A DNA stretch of 64,000 nt from Cellulomonas sp. Leaf395 (GTDB lineage Bacteria; Actinomycetota; Actinomycetes; Actinomycetales; Cellulomonadaceae): positions 341,567 through 405,566 of the forward strand of contig NZ_LMQI01000005.1 in NCBI RefSeq assembly GCF_001424125.1, read 5' to 3'. Shown one piece after another: positions 1 to 8,485 of this stretch. Position numbers and translations under genes: made by a program. Position 1 is the stretch's first letter. Each line of letters opens with the position of its first letter. The notes under the pieces were generated by a model. The model searched no databases. It was not told the origin of the DNA and worked only from the letters and a program-made list of their open reading frames with translations.

Positions 1-456
1 GGCGTTCCACGGCCGGAGGTGGTCGAGGATGCGCACGCCCTCGTCCGCGTCGGCGATGGAGACGTGGACGTGGCAGCCACAGGTGAGCTGGTCGCGGGCC
101 GTCTGCCCGAACTGGGCCCGGATGGCGTAGGCGCGCCGGTCCGGCAGCACCGTGGACTCGACAGCCTGCGGGGCCGTGGCCAGCGCAGCGATCCGCGCAC
201 CGGCCGCGCGCGCGACCGCGTCCGTGCGCGCCCGGCCGGCACGGATCTCCGCCACCAGCTCGGAGAGGTCGGCGCGCGGAGGTGTCGACGTCTCGATCTG
301 CTCCTGCTTGAACTCCTTCTCCAGGTCGCCGCCGGGCTCGTCGGCAGGGGAGGGCGCCACCGTCGACGCGTGCCGGAGCACGGTCGTGGCCACCGGCTGC
401 GGCCGCCCCTCGGGGGTGACCAGCAGGAACTCCTCCTCGACGCCCAGGGTTCGCAT
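1..456 (-). CDS. Carboxylate-amine ligase, YbdK / GCS2 family (partial)
   Basis: The gene is read on the minus strand from an ATG at 456 and runs off the left edge, so only about 152 N-terminal residues are present. The protein opens MRTLGVEEEFLLVTPEG, the typical start of the glutamate-cysteine ligase type 2 (YbdK-like) family; the GVEEEF glutamates belong to the ATP/Mg site in this family. Further on it has a CGCHVHVSIAD segment, also typical of GCS2. Family members form an amide between a carboxylate, often glutamate, and an amine using ATP; the real substrate of YbdK-type proteins is often unknown. It is divergent from the gene at 604, with about 150 bp between them. The family call is firm and the substrate is not. 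Confidence 0.85.
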   Translation of the reverse strand, partial: MRTLGVEEEFLLVTPEGRPQPVATTVLRHASTVAPSPADEPGGDLEKEFKQEQIETSTPPRADLSELVAEIRAGRARTDAVARAAGARIAALATAPQAVESTVLPDRRAYAIRAQFGQTARDQLTCGCHVHVSIADADEGVRILDHLRPWNA

Positions 457-603
457 CGGATCAGTGTGGTGGTGTGGGCATCGCCGCGCGCGGTGACGCG
501 GGCGGCCCGGCGCGCGGGTCTGAGTCTGTCGACCTTCTTGCGCCCCCGAATCCGTTGACCGAGCGTCACGCGAAACGTACCGTGCAGTAACGCTGCCGTC
601 CGA

Positions 604-2463
604 ATGGTGAGATCGCGCATGAGGCTCTTCCCGACCGTCCACGCGACAGGTGAGCTGCCGCCCGCCCACCGGGCCCACCTGGAGCTCCATGGCCTGGTCT
701 TCGTCGCTGCCGACGACGACCCGGACCTGGTCCTCGTCCTGCCGGGCACGGCCCTCACCGGCCCCGCCGAGCGCGCCGGTGCGGTCGTGCTCGCGACGGG
801 AGCCGAGACGCCGGAGGTCGCCCACCTGCTCGCCTCCCGCGGGATCTCCGTGCGCGCCGCATCCGTCCCGGCGAGCGCTCTGGTCCCCGCCGACCTCACC
901 GCAGACGACCTCCTCGCGTGGACCACCGACGTGGTGCTGCCCGTTCGCGCGGCCCTGGACGTCGACGGTCCCGCCGTGCCGCTCCTGCGCACCGCCACGG
1001 GAAGCCAGGCGCTCGGACTCACGGTGGCCGCCGGGCTGCGCGACGAGCGCGGCGCGCTGCTCGTGCTGGGCGTCGACGTGCTCGGGTCGCCGGAGGTCCT
1101 GCTCAACGCAGCGGTGTGGGCCGCGCGCCCGGCCGCCCCGGTCGCTGCCGACGACAGGCACACCGAGCTCGTGACGCACCCGGCGTGGACGCGGCTGAAG
1201 CGGGACGTCACCGAGCTGCAGGGCCTGCAGGTCAAGGACGGGTCCGTGCCGGACGACGAGCAGCACCCCCGCGCCCGCGAGCTGGTGCAGGCGATCGTGC
1301 GGTCAGTCGACGAGCTCGCGCCCGCATTGCCGCACGACGAGGACTACCTGACGGCTGTCGGCAAGGACCTGACGCGCTGGTCCGAGACCGGGTTCGGGGT
1401 CCCGGACTTCCTCGACTCCCTCGTCGCGTTCCACCCGCAGCGGCAGCGCATCGACGGGCTGCCTCACCTGGTGCTCTTCCCCATGTACACGCAGAACGGC
1501 AGCACCGACCGGCGGGTCGAAGCGGTCCTGCTGCAGGTGCGCTGGCCGGACGTCGTCGCGCACCTGGAGGCCGAGCAGTTCAGCAACGCGCTCTTCGTCC
1601 CGGTGACGTTCCTCGACTTCACGCCGGGCTACGACACCAACTCCGCGGTCCTCTTCCCGGAGACCGTCGCCGTCCGCGAGGTGCCGACGTTCACGTGGGG
1701 TGCGATCTTCGCGGACCGGGAGGCCGCCCGGTTCCGCCGCGTCGTCCGCGCCGCGGCGGACACCACCCGGCTGGCTCTGCCTCCTGACGCCGCCCGGCTG
1801 CTGGACGACCAGCGGCTCGCCGAGGAGACGTTCGTCCTGTGGGACCTGGTCCACGACCGCACCCACATGCGGGGCGACCTGCCCTTCGACCCGTTCATGA
1901 TCAAGCAGCGGATGCCGTTCTTCCTCTACTCGCTGGAGGAGCTGCGCTGCGACCTGACGGCGTTCCGCGCGGCGGTGCGGCTCGAGGGCGACGGCGTCCC
2001 GCACGCGCGGTACGTGCAGTACGCGATCCTGTTCGACCGCCTGTTCCGGTTCCCGGTGACGGGCACGCGGGTGCGCAACTACGACGGGCTCGGGGGGCAG
2101 CTGCTGTTCGCCTGGCTGCATCAGCACCACGTGCTGCACTGGACGGACTCGCGCCTGACGATCGACTGGCCACAGGTGCCCGACGCGGTGATCGCGCTCG
2201 CCGAGCAGATCGAGCAGCTGTACTGGCGCTCGATCGACCGCCCGAAGACAGCGCACTGGCTCGCCGCGTACGCGTTGGTGTCCAGCACGGTGACGCCGCA
2301 CCCCGCGTCAGCCTGGGCGCGCGGTCACCTGCCGTTGGACGGGCCGCCCAAGGGGTTCACCGACGCCGTGCTGGACGACGAGTTCCCCCTGTCGATGTTC
2401 TACGAGGCGCTGTCCCGCAAGATCGGTGACGTCGTGGCGTCGACCAGCGGGATCACAGCCTGA
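604..2463 (+). CDS. DUF6421-like protein of unknown function
   Basis: A protein of 619 residues with no signal peptide and no clear membrane segment. The second half carries the block HDRTHMRGDLPFDPFMIKQ followed by a stretch rich in charged and aromatic residues (LEELRCDL, YVQYAILFDRLFRFP). I recall these as features of the actinobacterial DUF6421 family, from memory and without a search. The histidines in HDRTH could bind a metal, which is inference. The N-terminal 150 residues are alanine- and valine-rich and look like a separate small domain. An ATG at 619 (MRLFPTV) is an alternative start; neither start has a strong ribosome binding site. Its 3' end overlaps the convergent membrane protein gene by 11 bp. 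In related genomes I associate this family with the SDR and glutamate decarboxylase found just downstream. No function is assigned. Confidence 0.7.
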   Translation: MVRSRMRLFPTVHATGELPPAHRAHLELHGLVFVAADDDPDLVLVLPGTALTGPAERAGAVVLATGAETPEVAHLLASRGISVRAASVPASALVPADLTADDLLAWTTDVVLPVRAALDVDGPAVPLLRTATGSQALGLTVAAGLRDERGALLVLGVDVLGSPEVLLNAAVWAARPAAPVAADDRHTELVTHPAWTRLKRDVTELQGLQVKDGSVPDDEQHPRARELVQAIVRSVDELAPALPHDEDYLTAVGKDLTRWSETGFGVPDFLDSLVAFHPQRQRIDGLPHLVLFPMYTQNGSTDRRVEAVLLQVRWPDVVAHLEAEQFSNALFVPVTFLDFTPGYDTNSAVLFPETVAVREVPTFTWGAIFADREAARFRRVVRAAADTTRLALPPDAARLLDDQRLAEETFVLWDLVHDRTHMRGDLPFDPFMIKQRMPFFLYSLEELRCDLTAFRAAVRLEGDGVPHARYVQYAILFDRLFRFPVTGTRVRNYDGLGGQLLFAWLHQHHVLHWTDSRLTIDWPQVPDAVIALAEQIEQLYWRSIDRPKTAHWLAAYALVSSTVTPHPASAWARGHLPLDGPPKGFTDAVLDDEFPLSMFYEALSRKIGDVVASTSGITA

Positions 2464-5035
2464 CAGCGCGGTAGTTCACGGACAGCGTGGGGTCGGGCGG
2501 CACCAGGTCCACTCCGCCGCCGCCGGAGTCTGCGCCCGGCCTCGGGCCGCCCGTGGACAGGGTCAGGCTGCACATCTCGTCGACCTCCCGCCAGAAGGAC
2601 TCGTCGTACCAGTAGCCCGTGTGGCTCAGGACCCGCGGCAACGGCTGGTCCACGACGTACCGGTGCGTCGGCGGGTCGACGAGCGTGACGTCGACGCTGT
2701 CGGTGATCGTGGAGCTGCCGGTGCTGACGCGGCCGCCGATGTAGTCGGTCGCGTAGGAGACGTTGCGCCATAGGACCGGGCCGATGCCCGCGCGATCGTC
2801 GGGGATCCCCGCGAGGAATCCGTCGCTGAACAGCGCGGGGAACGCCCAGCGGTACAGCTTGCCGAGGGGCGATCCGAAGGTCACGACGCCGATCGTCGGC
2901 TCCTGCCCGGCCCGACCCGATGTCCGGCCGAGCGCCGCGGCCGCGATGACGCTGCCCTGGGAGTGGGCGGACACCACGACCCGACCGCCGTTGTCGTGCA
3001 GGCGCCAGATCCGTCGCGTCAGCTCGGGGACCGCGCGCTCGGCGTACGCGGGGGGGGCGAACGGGTGGAACGCCCGCGGGAAGAACGTGCCGACGTCGAA
3101 GAGAGACCCGAGGACGCGCCGCCAGCGCTCGTTGCGCCACGCGAGGGTCAGCACCAGGACGTACAGGGGAGGGAAGGCGACGGCGACCTTGGTGCCGATC
3201 CCGACGAAGAACATCGGTGGCTCGCGGTGCTGGAGCAGCACCTGGTTGAGGAACAGCACGAGCCCGAGCACCGCACTCACGGTCAGTGCGATGAACAGGA
3301 CGGCGACGGCGCGCGAGTGGTCGCCGACGAACCGCATGGTCGTGACCTTGTGCACCCACGGCGTCGGCCGGCCGCGACGCTGCCGACCGCGAACGCCGAA
3401 CAGCGGCGGGTCGAAGGCCGACCGCCACCACGCCGCCTCGGTCCCAGCGGGCGCGCTGGCCTCGACGTCGGGGATCCCTGCCTCGGCGTACTTCGTGCGC
3501 AGGTCCGCCTCGACCGTCGGGGCGTTCAGTCGGGTCCGGCGGCGGAGCACCACGACGAACGTGAGCCCGAACAGGACCACCAGGAGGATGAGCCCGAGCG
3601 AGAGGATCGATGCGAGCGAGCCGATCGCCATGGGGACGTAGATCGTGCCGGGTGCTGCGCTGGTCCCCTCAGCGGGTCCGAAGCCCCAGGCGACGGTGCC
3701 GAGGACACCCGCCACGTAGACGATCGCGGACAGCAGGACCGTGTTGGCGACGACCATCGCGATCGTGTTCATGACGAACGGGCCGGCCCACGGGAAGACG
3801 CTGAGGCGGGGTACCGGTCGGTGCTGTGCGCGCAGCTTGCGTGACTGCCGCAGCCGGTAGAGCCACGCGAAGGACTGCTGCACCGCGAGAGGGACCAGCA
3901 GGACGAGGCTGACACCCCAGACGACGTTGAGCGCCGGGCGGGCACCCGGCAGCATCCCCGCCGGACCCGCGTCCGACGGGAGCAGGACCGCGGCCGTCCC
4001 CGCGAGGACCAGGGCAGCCGTGGTGAGCGTGAGCGCGATCCAGCCGAGGTCCGGCTGCGCGTCGTCGAAGGTGAGCAGCCCCATCACCAGGAGCAGCGCG
4101 GCGGCCGAGGCCACGGTCGCCACCAGCCCGAAGTAGGCCGCATCGGTGCCCGCACCGAGTGCCCACGTCGACCAGCCGAGCATGAGGGCCACGACGGCGA
4201 GGCAGGCCGTGAGGTGGATCCGGGACAGGAACCTGTGCCACTCGAGACCCGCCCAGAAGTCCGGGGCGCGCAGGCCGCCGTCGAGGGCCGCCGCGCAGCG
4301 CAGGTTCGGCGGCGGCGGGGCCGTGGTGGTGACGTCGGGCGCGCCGGGTTCGGCGCTGATCGGCGTCGGCGGCACGACGCTCTCGTAGGACGAGCGCGAG
4401 TGGCGTGCGAGCACCGCGAACACGAGCGCCACCAGGACGGCCGCGACAGCCCCGAGCACGATGCGGTTGCCCGGACGGTCGACCGCGGTCCACGTCTCGA
4501 CGGTCTGGTTCCACCAGGACGTGACGCCGCCCGGAACTCCGTCCGGCTGTGCGGCGCGGTCCGGGCTCGGCAGCGGGTCGGTCCGACCCCACTGGTAGGC
4601 GAGGACGTCGAGGGCGAGGTAGGTCACCATCGCCGCGGTGCTCAGTGTCAGAGCCAGCGCCGACAGCCGCGCGAACCACCGGAACTCCCACCGGGTGGCC
4701 GGCCGGATGACCTCCTCCTCGCCGGCCGTCACCCAGCGACGGGCCATCCAGCCGGCCATGTTCGCCAGCATCGACGGCAGCAGGAGCGCCCAGAGCGCCC
4801 GCATCCGGCTGCGTGAGGTCAGGCCGCCCCAGGAGTAGGCCTCGCGATGACGCCCGGCGGCGTCCGAGGTCCGGTAGAAGCCGGCGACACGGTCGCCGGC
4901 GACGCGGGTGGGAGTCGAGTCGCCGAGGAGCGACTCAGGGCTGGTCCCGCCGACGCCGTGCACGCGGATCTCGGTGAGCCCGCCGAGCTCGACGGGTGCG
5001 GGCACCAGCCCGCCCGATCCTGACTCTGTCGACAT
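2453..5035 (-). CDS. Large multi-pass membrane protein with alpha/beta-hydrolase-like C-terminal domain
   Basis: About 860 residues. The N-terminus has an EIRVHGVGGTSPE segment, a His-Gly motif resembling the oxyanion-hole loop of alpha/beta hydrolases. The middle has some eight or more hydrophobic segments (such as ALTLSTAAMVTYLALDVLAY and IVLGAVAAVLVALVFAVLA) separated by loops. The C-terminal part has VVVSAHSQGSVIAAAAL, a nucleophile-elbow-like SAHSQGS that deviates from GxSxG at the first position. The likely role is a membrane-associated esterase, lipase or thioesterase-like enzyme of unknown substrate. An upstream ATG at 5053 exists, but the ATG at 5035 is preceded by AGGAG at good spacing and is preferred. 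The 3' end overlaps the 604-2463 gene by 11 bp in convergent orientation. Confidence 0.75.
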   Translation of the reverse strand: MSTESGSGGLVPAPVELGGLTEIRVHGVGGTSPESLLGDSTPTRVAGDRVAGFYRTSDAAGRHREAYSWGGLTSRSRMRALWALLLPSMLANMAGWMARRWVTAGEEEVIRPATRWEFRWFARLSALALTLSTAAMVTYLALDVLAYQWGRTDPLPSPDRAAQPDGVPGGVTSWWNQTVETWTAVDRPGNRIVLGAVAAVLVALVFAVLARHSRSSYESVVPPTPISAEPGAPDVTTTAPPPPNLRCAAALDGGLRAPDFWAGLEWHRFLSRIHLTACLAVVALMLGWSTWALGAGTDAAYFGLVATVASAAALLLVMGLLTFDDAQPDLGWIALTLTTAALVLAGTAAVLLPSDAGPAGMLPGARPALNVVWGVSLVLLVPLAVQQSFAWLYRLRQSRKLRAQHRPVPRLSVFPWAGPFVMNTIAMVVANTVLLSAIVYVAGVLGTVAWGFGPAEGTSAAPGTIYVPMAIGSLASILSLGLILLVVLFGLTFVVVLRRRTRLNAPTVEADLRTKYAEAGIPDVEASAPAGTEAAWWRSAFDPPLFGVRGRQRRGRPTPWVHKVTTMRFVGDHSRAVAVLFIALTVSAVLGLVLFLNQVLLQHREPPMFFVGIGTKVAVAFPPLYVLVLTLAWRNERWRRVLGSLFDVGTFFPRAFHPFAPPAYAERAVPELTRRIWRLHDNGGRVVVSAHSQGSVIAAAALGRTSGRAGQEPTIGVVTFGSPLGKLYRWAFPALFSDGFLAGIPDDRAGIGPVLWRNVSYATDYIGGRVSTGSSTITDSVDVTLVDPPTHRYVVDQPLPRVLSHTGYWYDESFWREVDEMCSLTLSTGGPRPGADSGGGGVDLVPPDPTLSVNYRAVRL

Positions 5036-5177
5036 CGGTGCCTCCTGTTCCACGGGCGAGAGCTCTGCTGATGACGAGGGGACGGCGGCACGGTGCGCAG
5101 ATACGTGTGCGGCGCAGGGTGCGCCGGTCAGCGTGGACGGAACGTGCCCTCGCTCATGGTCTGGGCGGAGAAGCCCG

Positions 5178-5900
5178 TCACTCGTCGGTGCCCTCGGGGA
5201 GGACTGCCTCCGACCGGCCGTGGAACGCGGCGACCAGCCGGGCGACGAGGACGGCGAGGAACACCTGGCCGACGAGCGCCTCGAACGTGGCGATGCTGCG
5301 ACCCGGGAACATGGCCGCGGTGTAGTCGCCGTACCCGAGCGTGGTCAGGGTCGTGTACGAGAAGTACTGGAACGAGCGCGCGTTGGCTTCCTCACCGGAG
5401 GCGAAGAACGGGCCGTCGGTGACCGCGTCCATGACGCCGAACAGGCTGGCGAAGAACATCCCGATGATCAGGTACGCGCTCAGGGCACCGGCGAGGGACT
5501 GCACCGTGACGGCGGTGCGCCGCAGGATCCGGTCGAGGATCACGACCAGCGCGGTCATGAGGATCACGCAGACCACCGCGTCGAGCACCCCGTCGGCCGC
5601 GGCCTGCGGCAGAGCGAGGAGCGCCACCGCCGCCACGACCGCGGACACGACGAGCACGATCCGGACGAACCGCTTCTGGTGCGGCATCGGGCGGGAGGTG
5701 CGGACCGCGAGACCGAGGGTGAACAGGTAGAGCACGAGGACGATCAGCTCGACCCACAGTGCGGAGCTCAGCGCGTAGGCGACGTACGCCGTGACCAGCA
5801 GTGACAGGACGATCCCGAAGTCGTCGGTGCCTGTCCGCCGGGCGAGGAAGGAGCGGCGACGATGGGGCGTCGTGCCGCCTGTCTCGTCCGGTTCTGTCAC
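5178..5900 (-). CDS. Potassium channel, two-pore-helix type (Ion_trans_2 family)
   Basis: A 240-residue membrane protein with about five hydrophobic segments before a pore region and one after. The pore reads YTTLTTLGYGD, matching the K+ selectivity filter T-V-G-Y-G-D with Leu in place of Val. The last helix (FEALVGQVFLAVLVARLVAAF) is the pore-lining helix of this family. It should conduct K+ across the cytoplasmic membrane. There is no RCK/TrkA-N regulatory domain, and the protein ends soon after the final helix. It is followed after 124 bp by nothing coding on its strand until the large membrane protein; the transglutaminase-like gene upstream of it runs the same way. Confidence 0.88.
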   Translation of the reverse strand: MTEPDETGGTTPHRRRSFLARRTGTDDFGIVLSLLVTAYVAYALSSALWVELIVLVLYLFTLGLAVRTSRPMPHQKRFVRIVLVVSAVVAAVALLALPQAAADGVLDAVVCVILMTALVVILDRILRRTAVTVQSLAGALSAYLIIGMFFASLFGVMDAVTDGPFFASGEEANARSFQYFSYTTLTTLGYGDYTAAMFPGRSIATFEALVGQVFLAVLVARLVAAFHGRSEAVLPEGTDE

Positions 5901-5925
5901 GTTTCGGAGGCTAGCAGCGCGGACC

Positions 5926-6735
5926 TCAGCCGAGCGTGACCAGGTCCCGCACGTCGTCGTTCGGCAGGACGTCCGCGACGGCGCTCACCTCGAGCTCCAT
6001 GAGGTCGGCGTACCCGTGGTGCACGTTGAGGAACGCGGTGTCGGAGGCGTCACGGCCGGTCGCGATCCGCACCAGGCTGGTGCGCGGCGCCAGCGTGGTC
6101 GCGTCCACGACGTACCACTGGCCGTCCAGGTTCGCCTCGGCCACGGCATGGAAGTCCATGGGTGACAGCCCCGGTGCGTAGACGGACACCAGCCGCGCCG
6201 GGACGTCCAGCGCGCGCAGGAGCGCGATGACGAGGTGCGCGTAGTCGCGGCAGACGCCCTCCCTGCCCAGGAGCGTCTGCACCGCGCCGTCGGTGGGCAG
6301 GCTCGACCCCGGGACGTACGACAACCGGGACCCTACCCAGGAGCTGACCGCGGACAGCAGGTCGTACCCCCGCAGGCCGGCGAACTCGGCGTACGCCGTC
6401 GGCCCGAGGGTGTCGGACTCGCAGTAGCGGCTCGGCCGCAGGTAGCGCAGCAGGTCGGCCTCGTCGGACGCGACGGGCGTCCCGCGGCCGTCGATGGAAG
6501 CCGAGTAGTCCAGGACGAGCCGACCGACGTCGGCGCGCACGACGTGCAGCCGGGTCCCGTGGTGGTCGTGGACCTCCTGCGCGGTGACCGGCGTGCCGTC
6601 GAGGGTGATCCGCAGCGACTCGCGCGCGGCGAGCTGGGTGGACACGGCGAGCTCGAACGCGAGGGTGGCGGGGGTGGTGACGTCGAGGGACAGGTGGGCA
6701 CTCAGATCGCGATGCACGCGCTCATCGTGGTGCAC
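5926..6735 (-). CDS. Transglutaminase-like cysteine protease-fold protein
   Basis: A 269-residue protein with the transglutaminase-like core. EGVCRDYAHL carries the nucleophile Cys, FHAVAEANLDGQWYVVDAT carries the His, and the Asp is in VVDAT. The N-terminal half is a beta-rich domain usual for this class, found in many actinobacterial genomes as an arylamine- or peptide-active or uncharacterised protein. No signal peptide is visible, so a cytoplasmic location is likely. The start is uncertain: the ATG at 6735 gives MHHDERVHRD, and a GTG seven codons further in is possible. It lies 25 bp upstream of the potassium channel gene on the same strand and 24 bp downstream of the SDR gene, so the three may be co-transcribed. 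Confidence 0.85.
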   Translation of the reverse strand: MHHDERVHRDLSAHLSLDVTTPATLAFELAVSTQLAARESLRITLDGTPVTAQEVHDHHGTRLHVVRADVGRLVLDYSASIDGRGTPVASDEADLLRYLRPSRYCESDTLGPTAYAEFAGLRGYDLLSAVSSWVGSRLSYVPGSSLPTDGAVQTLLGREGVCRDYAHLVIALLRALDVPARLVSVYAPGLSPMDFHAVAEANLDGQWYVVDATTLAPRTSLVRIATGRDASDTAFLNVHHGYADLMELEVSAVADVLPNDDVRDLVTLG

Positions 6736-6759
6736 GCACGCGGAGCCCGCCTCTGGGGA

Positions 6760-8226
6760 CTACCAGGCGGAACGCACGTAGTCCTTGAGGAAGCAGCCGT
6801 ACAGGTCCTCGCCGGCCTCGCCGCGCACGATCGGGTCGTACACGCGCGCGGCGCCGTCGACCAGGTCGAGCGGGGCGTGGAACCCCTCCTCGGCCAGCCG
6901 GACCTTGGTCGGGTGGGGGCGTTCGTCGGTGATCCAGCCGGTGTCGACGCTGGTCATGAGGATGCCGTCGTCGGCCAGCTCGGTCGCGCTGGTGCGGGTC
7001 AGCATGTTGAGCGCGGCCTTGGCCATGTTCGTGTGCGGGTGGCCCGGACCCTTGTACCCGCGGGAGAAGACGCCCTCCATCGCGGAGACGTTCACCACGT
7101 ACGCGCGGGCACCCTCGGTCGCCTTCATGGCGCCGCGCAGACGGCTGACCAGGATGAACGGCGCCGTCTGGTTGCACAGCTGGACCTCGAGCAGCTCCAT
7201 GGGGTCCACCTGGTCGACGGTGTGCACCCAGCTGTTGGTCTCGGCCGTGTCGGGCACCAGCCCGCCGGCGTCGATCGCGGTGCCGGCCACGAGCCGCTCC
7301 AGCGAGGCGTGCTCGGCGGTGAGCGCCAAGGCGGAGACGCCCGCAGCGGCACCCGCGGAGATGCTCGTCAGCTCGGTGACCGAGCCGGCGAGCGCGACCG
7401 GGTGGGCGCTGCTGGTGCGGCCGAACGTGGTGATCTGCGGCAGCGGACGGTCGGGCAGCGGTTCGAGCTCCGCGTCGGCCAGGTGCGTGTACGCACCGGG
7501 GGAGCGACGGACGGTCTGCGCGGCGTTGTTGATGAGGATGTCGAGCGGCCCCTGCGCGGCGACGGAGTCCGCGAGCGCGACGACCTGGGCCGGGTCGCGC
7601 AGGTCGATGCCGACGATGCTCAGGCGGTCCAGCCAGTCGGCGCTGTCCGGCATCGCGGCGAACCGGCGGGCGGCGTCGCGGGGGAACCGGGTCGTGATCG
7701 TGGTCGTCGCGCCGTCCCGCAGGAGTCGCAGCGCGATGTACATGCCGATCTTCGCCCGCCCGCCCGTCAGCAGCGCGCGCTTGCCCGTCAGGTCGGTGCG
7801 TGCGTCGCGCTTGGCGTGGTTCAGGCGGGCGCAGGCCGGGCAGAGCTGGTGGTAGAACGCGTCGACCTCGACGTACGGCTCCTTGCAGATGTAGCAGGGC
7901 CGTGCCTTGAGCAGCGTCCCTGCCGTCGCGCCCTGCGCGTTGGAGACCAGCGGGATGCCCTGGGTCTCGTCGTCGATGCGGCCCGGACTGCCGGTGGCCG
8001 TCGCGTGGATGACCGCGCGGTCGGCGGCGCTGATGGCGTCCCGCTTCTCGGCGCGGCGCTGCTTCTTGGCGGCCTTGAACAGAGCCGACGTCGCGCGCCG
8101 GGCCAGCGCCAGGTGCGGGTGGTCGGAGGGGAGCCTGCTGATCTGGTCCGCGACGCGGAGGAAGACGTCGAGATCGGTGGGATCGACGCCGTCGGTCGTG
8201 GGGGGAGCGGTCGAGAGGGCAGTCAT
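6760..8226 (-). CDS. Zinc-ribbon containing short-chain dehydrogenase/reductase with altered active site
   Basis: A 488-residue protein. Residues 1-105 are helical and unassigned. Residues 111-132 hold CYIC and CPAC, a four-cysteine zinc-ribbon-like knuckle. From 147 onward lies an SDR Rossmann fold with the cofactor loop TGGRAKIG (154-161) and the NNAAQ motif. The usual catalytic Tyr-x-x-x-Lys appears to be Thr399-x-x-x-Lys403 in HTNMAKAALNM, with the candidate catalytic Ser at 381 (NVSAMEG). That loss of Tyr suggests either a different chemistry or a binding role. It is divergent from gad, and a DevR-like box lies between them. Neighbourhood with DUF6421 and gad suggests a shared process. 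The substrate is unknown. Confidence 0.82.
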   Translation of the reverse strand: MTALSTAPPTTDGVDPTDLDVFLRVADQISRLPSDHPHLALARRATSALFKAAKKQRRAEKRDAISAADRAVIHATATGSPGRIDDETQGIPLVSNAQGATAGTLLKARPCYICKEPYVEVDAFYHQLCPACARLNHAKRDARTDLTGKRALLTGGRAKIGMYIALRLLRDGATTTITTRFPRDAARRFAAMPDSADWLDRLSIVGIDLRDPAQVVALADSVAAQGPLDILINNAAQTVRRSPGAYTHLADAELEPLPDRPLPQITTFGRTSSAHPVALAGSVTELTSISAGAAAGVSALALTAEHASLERLVAGTAIDAGGLVPDTAETNSWVHTVDQVDPMELLEVQLCNQTAPFILVSRLRGAMKATEGARAYVVNVSAMEGVFSRGYKGPGHPHTNMAKAALNMLTRTSATELADDGILMTSVDTGWITDERPHPTKVRLAEEGFHAPLDLVDGAARVYDPIVRGEAGEDLYGCFLKDYVRSAW

Positions 8227-8335
8227 CGTGCGGCGTCCTAGCTGGTCGTCAGGGAGTGGCCGACGAGCGGGGGAGCACGAGAGCCGGGCGCAGGGGGAAC
8301 GCCTGATCGTACCCGTCGGCCGTCCAGCACCGTCT

Positions 8336-8349
8336 GGGACCTTGGGCCA
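8336..8349 (+). promoter_or_regulatory. Candidate DevR/DosR-like box between SDR and gad
   Basis: The 14-mer GGGACCTTGGGCCA lies in the 259-bp divergent region. It matches 12 of 14 positions of the box upstream of the DoxX gene (GGGACCTTCGGCCC read on the minus strand). It is about 110 bp from the SDR start and 136 bp from the gad start. The family motif known for DosR is a GGGAC...GTCCC palindrome, so this is a plausible but degenerate site. Confidence 0.4.
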
Positions 8350-8485
8350 GGTCCAGCCAGGTCCTTCCCGAGATCGGGCATACGGGACAGAAGCGCCTGC
8401 GTCGCGCTACGTTCGATCGCGCAGGTGCCCGCCGGAGACGGCAGTCAGCCGAAGCTCCGGACAGGGATGAACTGGAGGAGCACAG

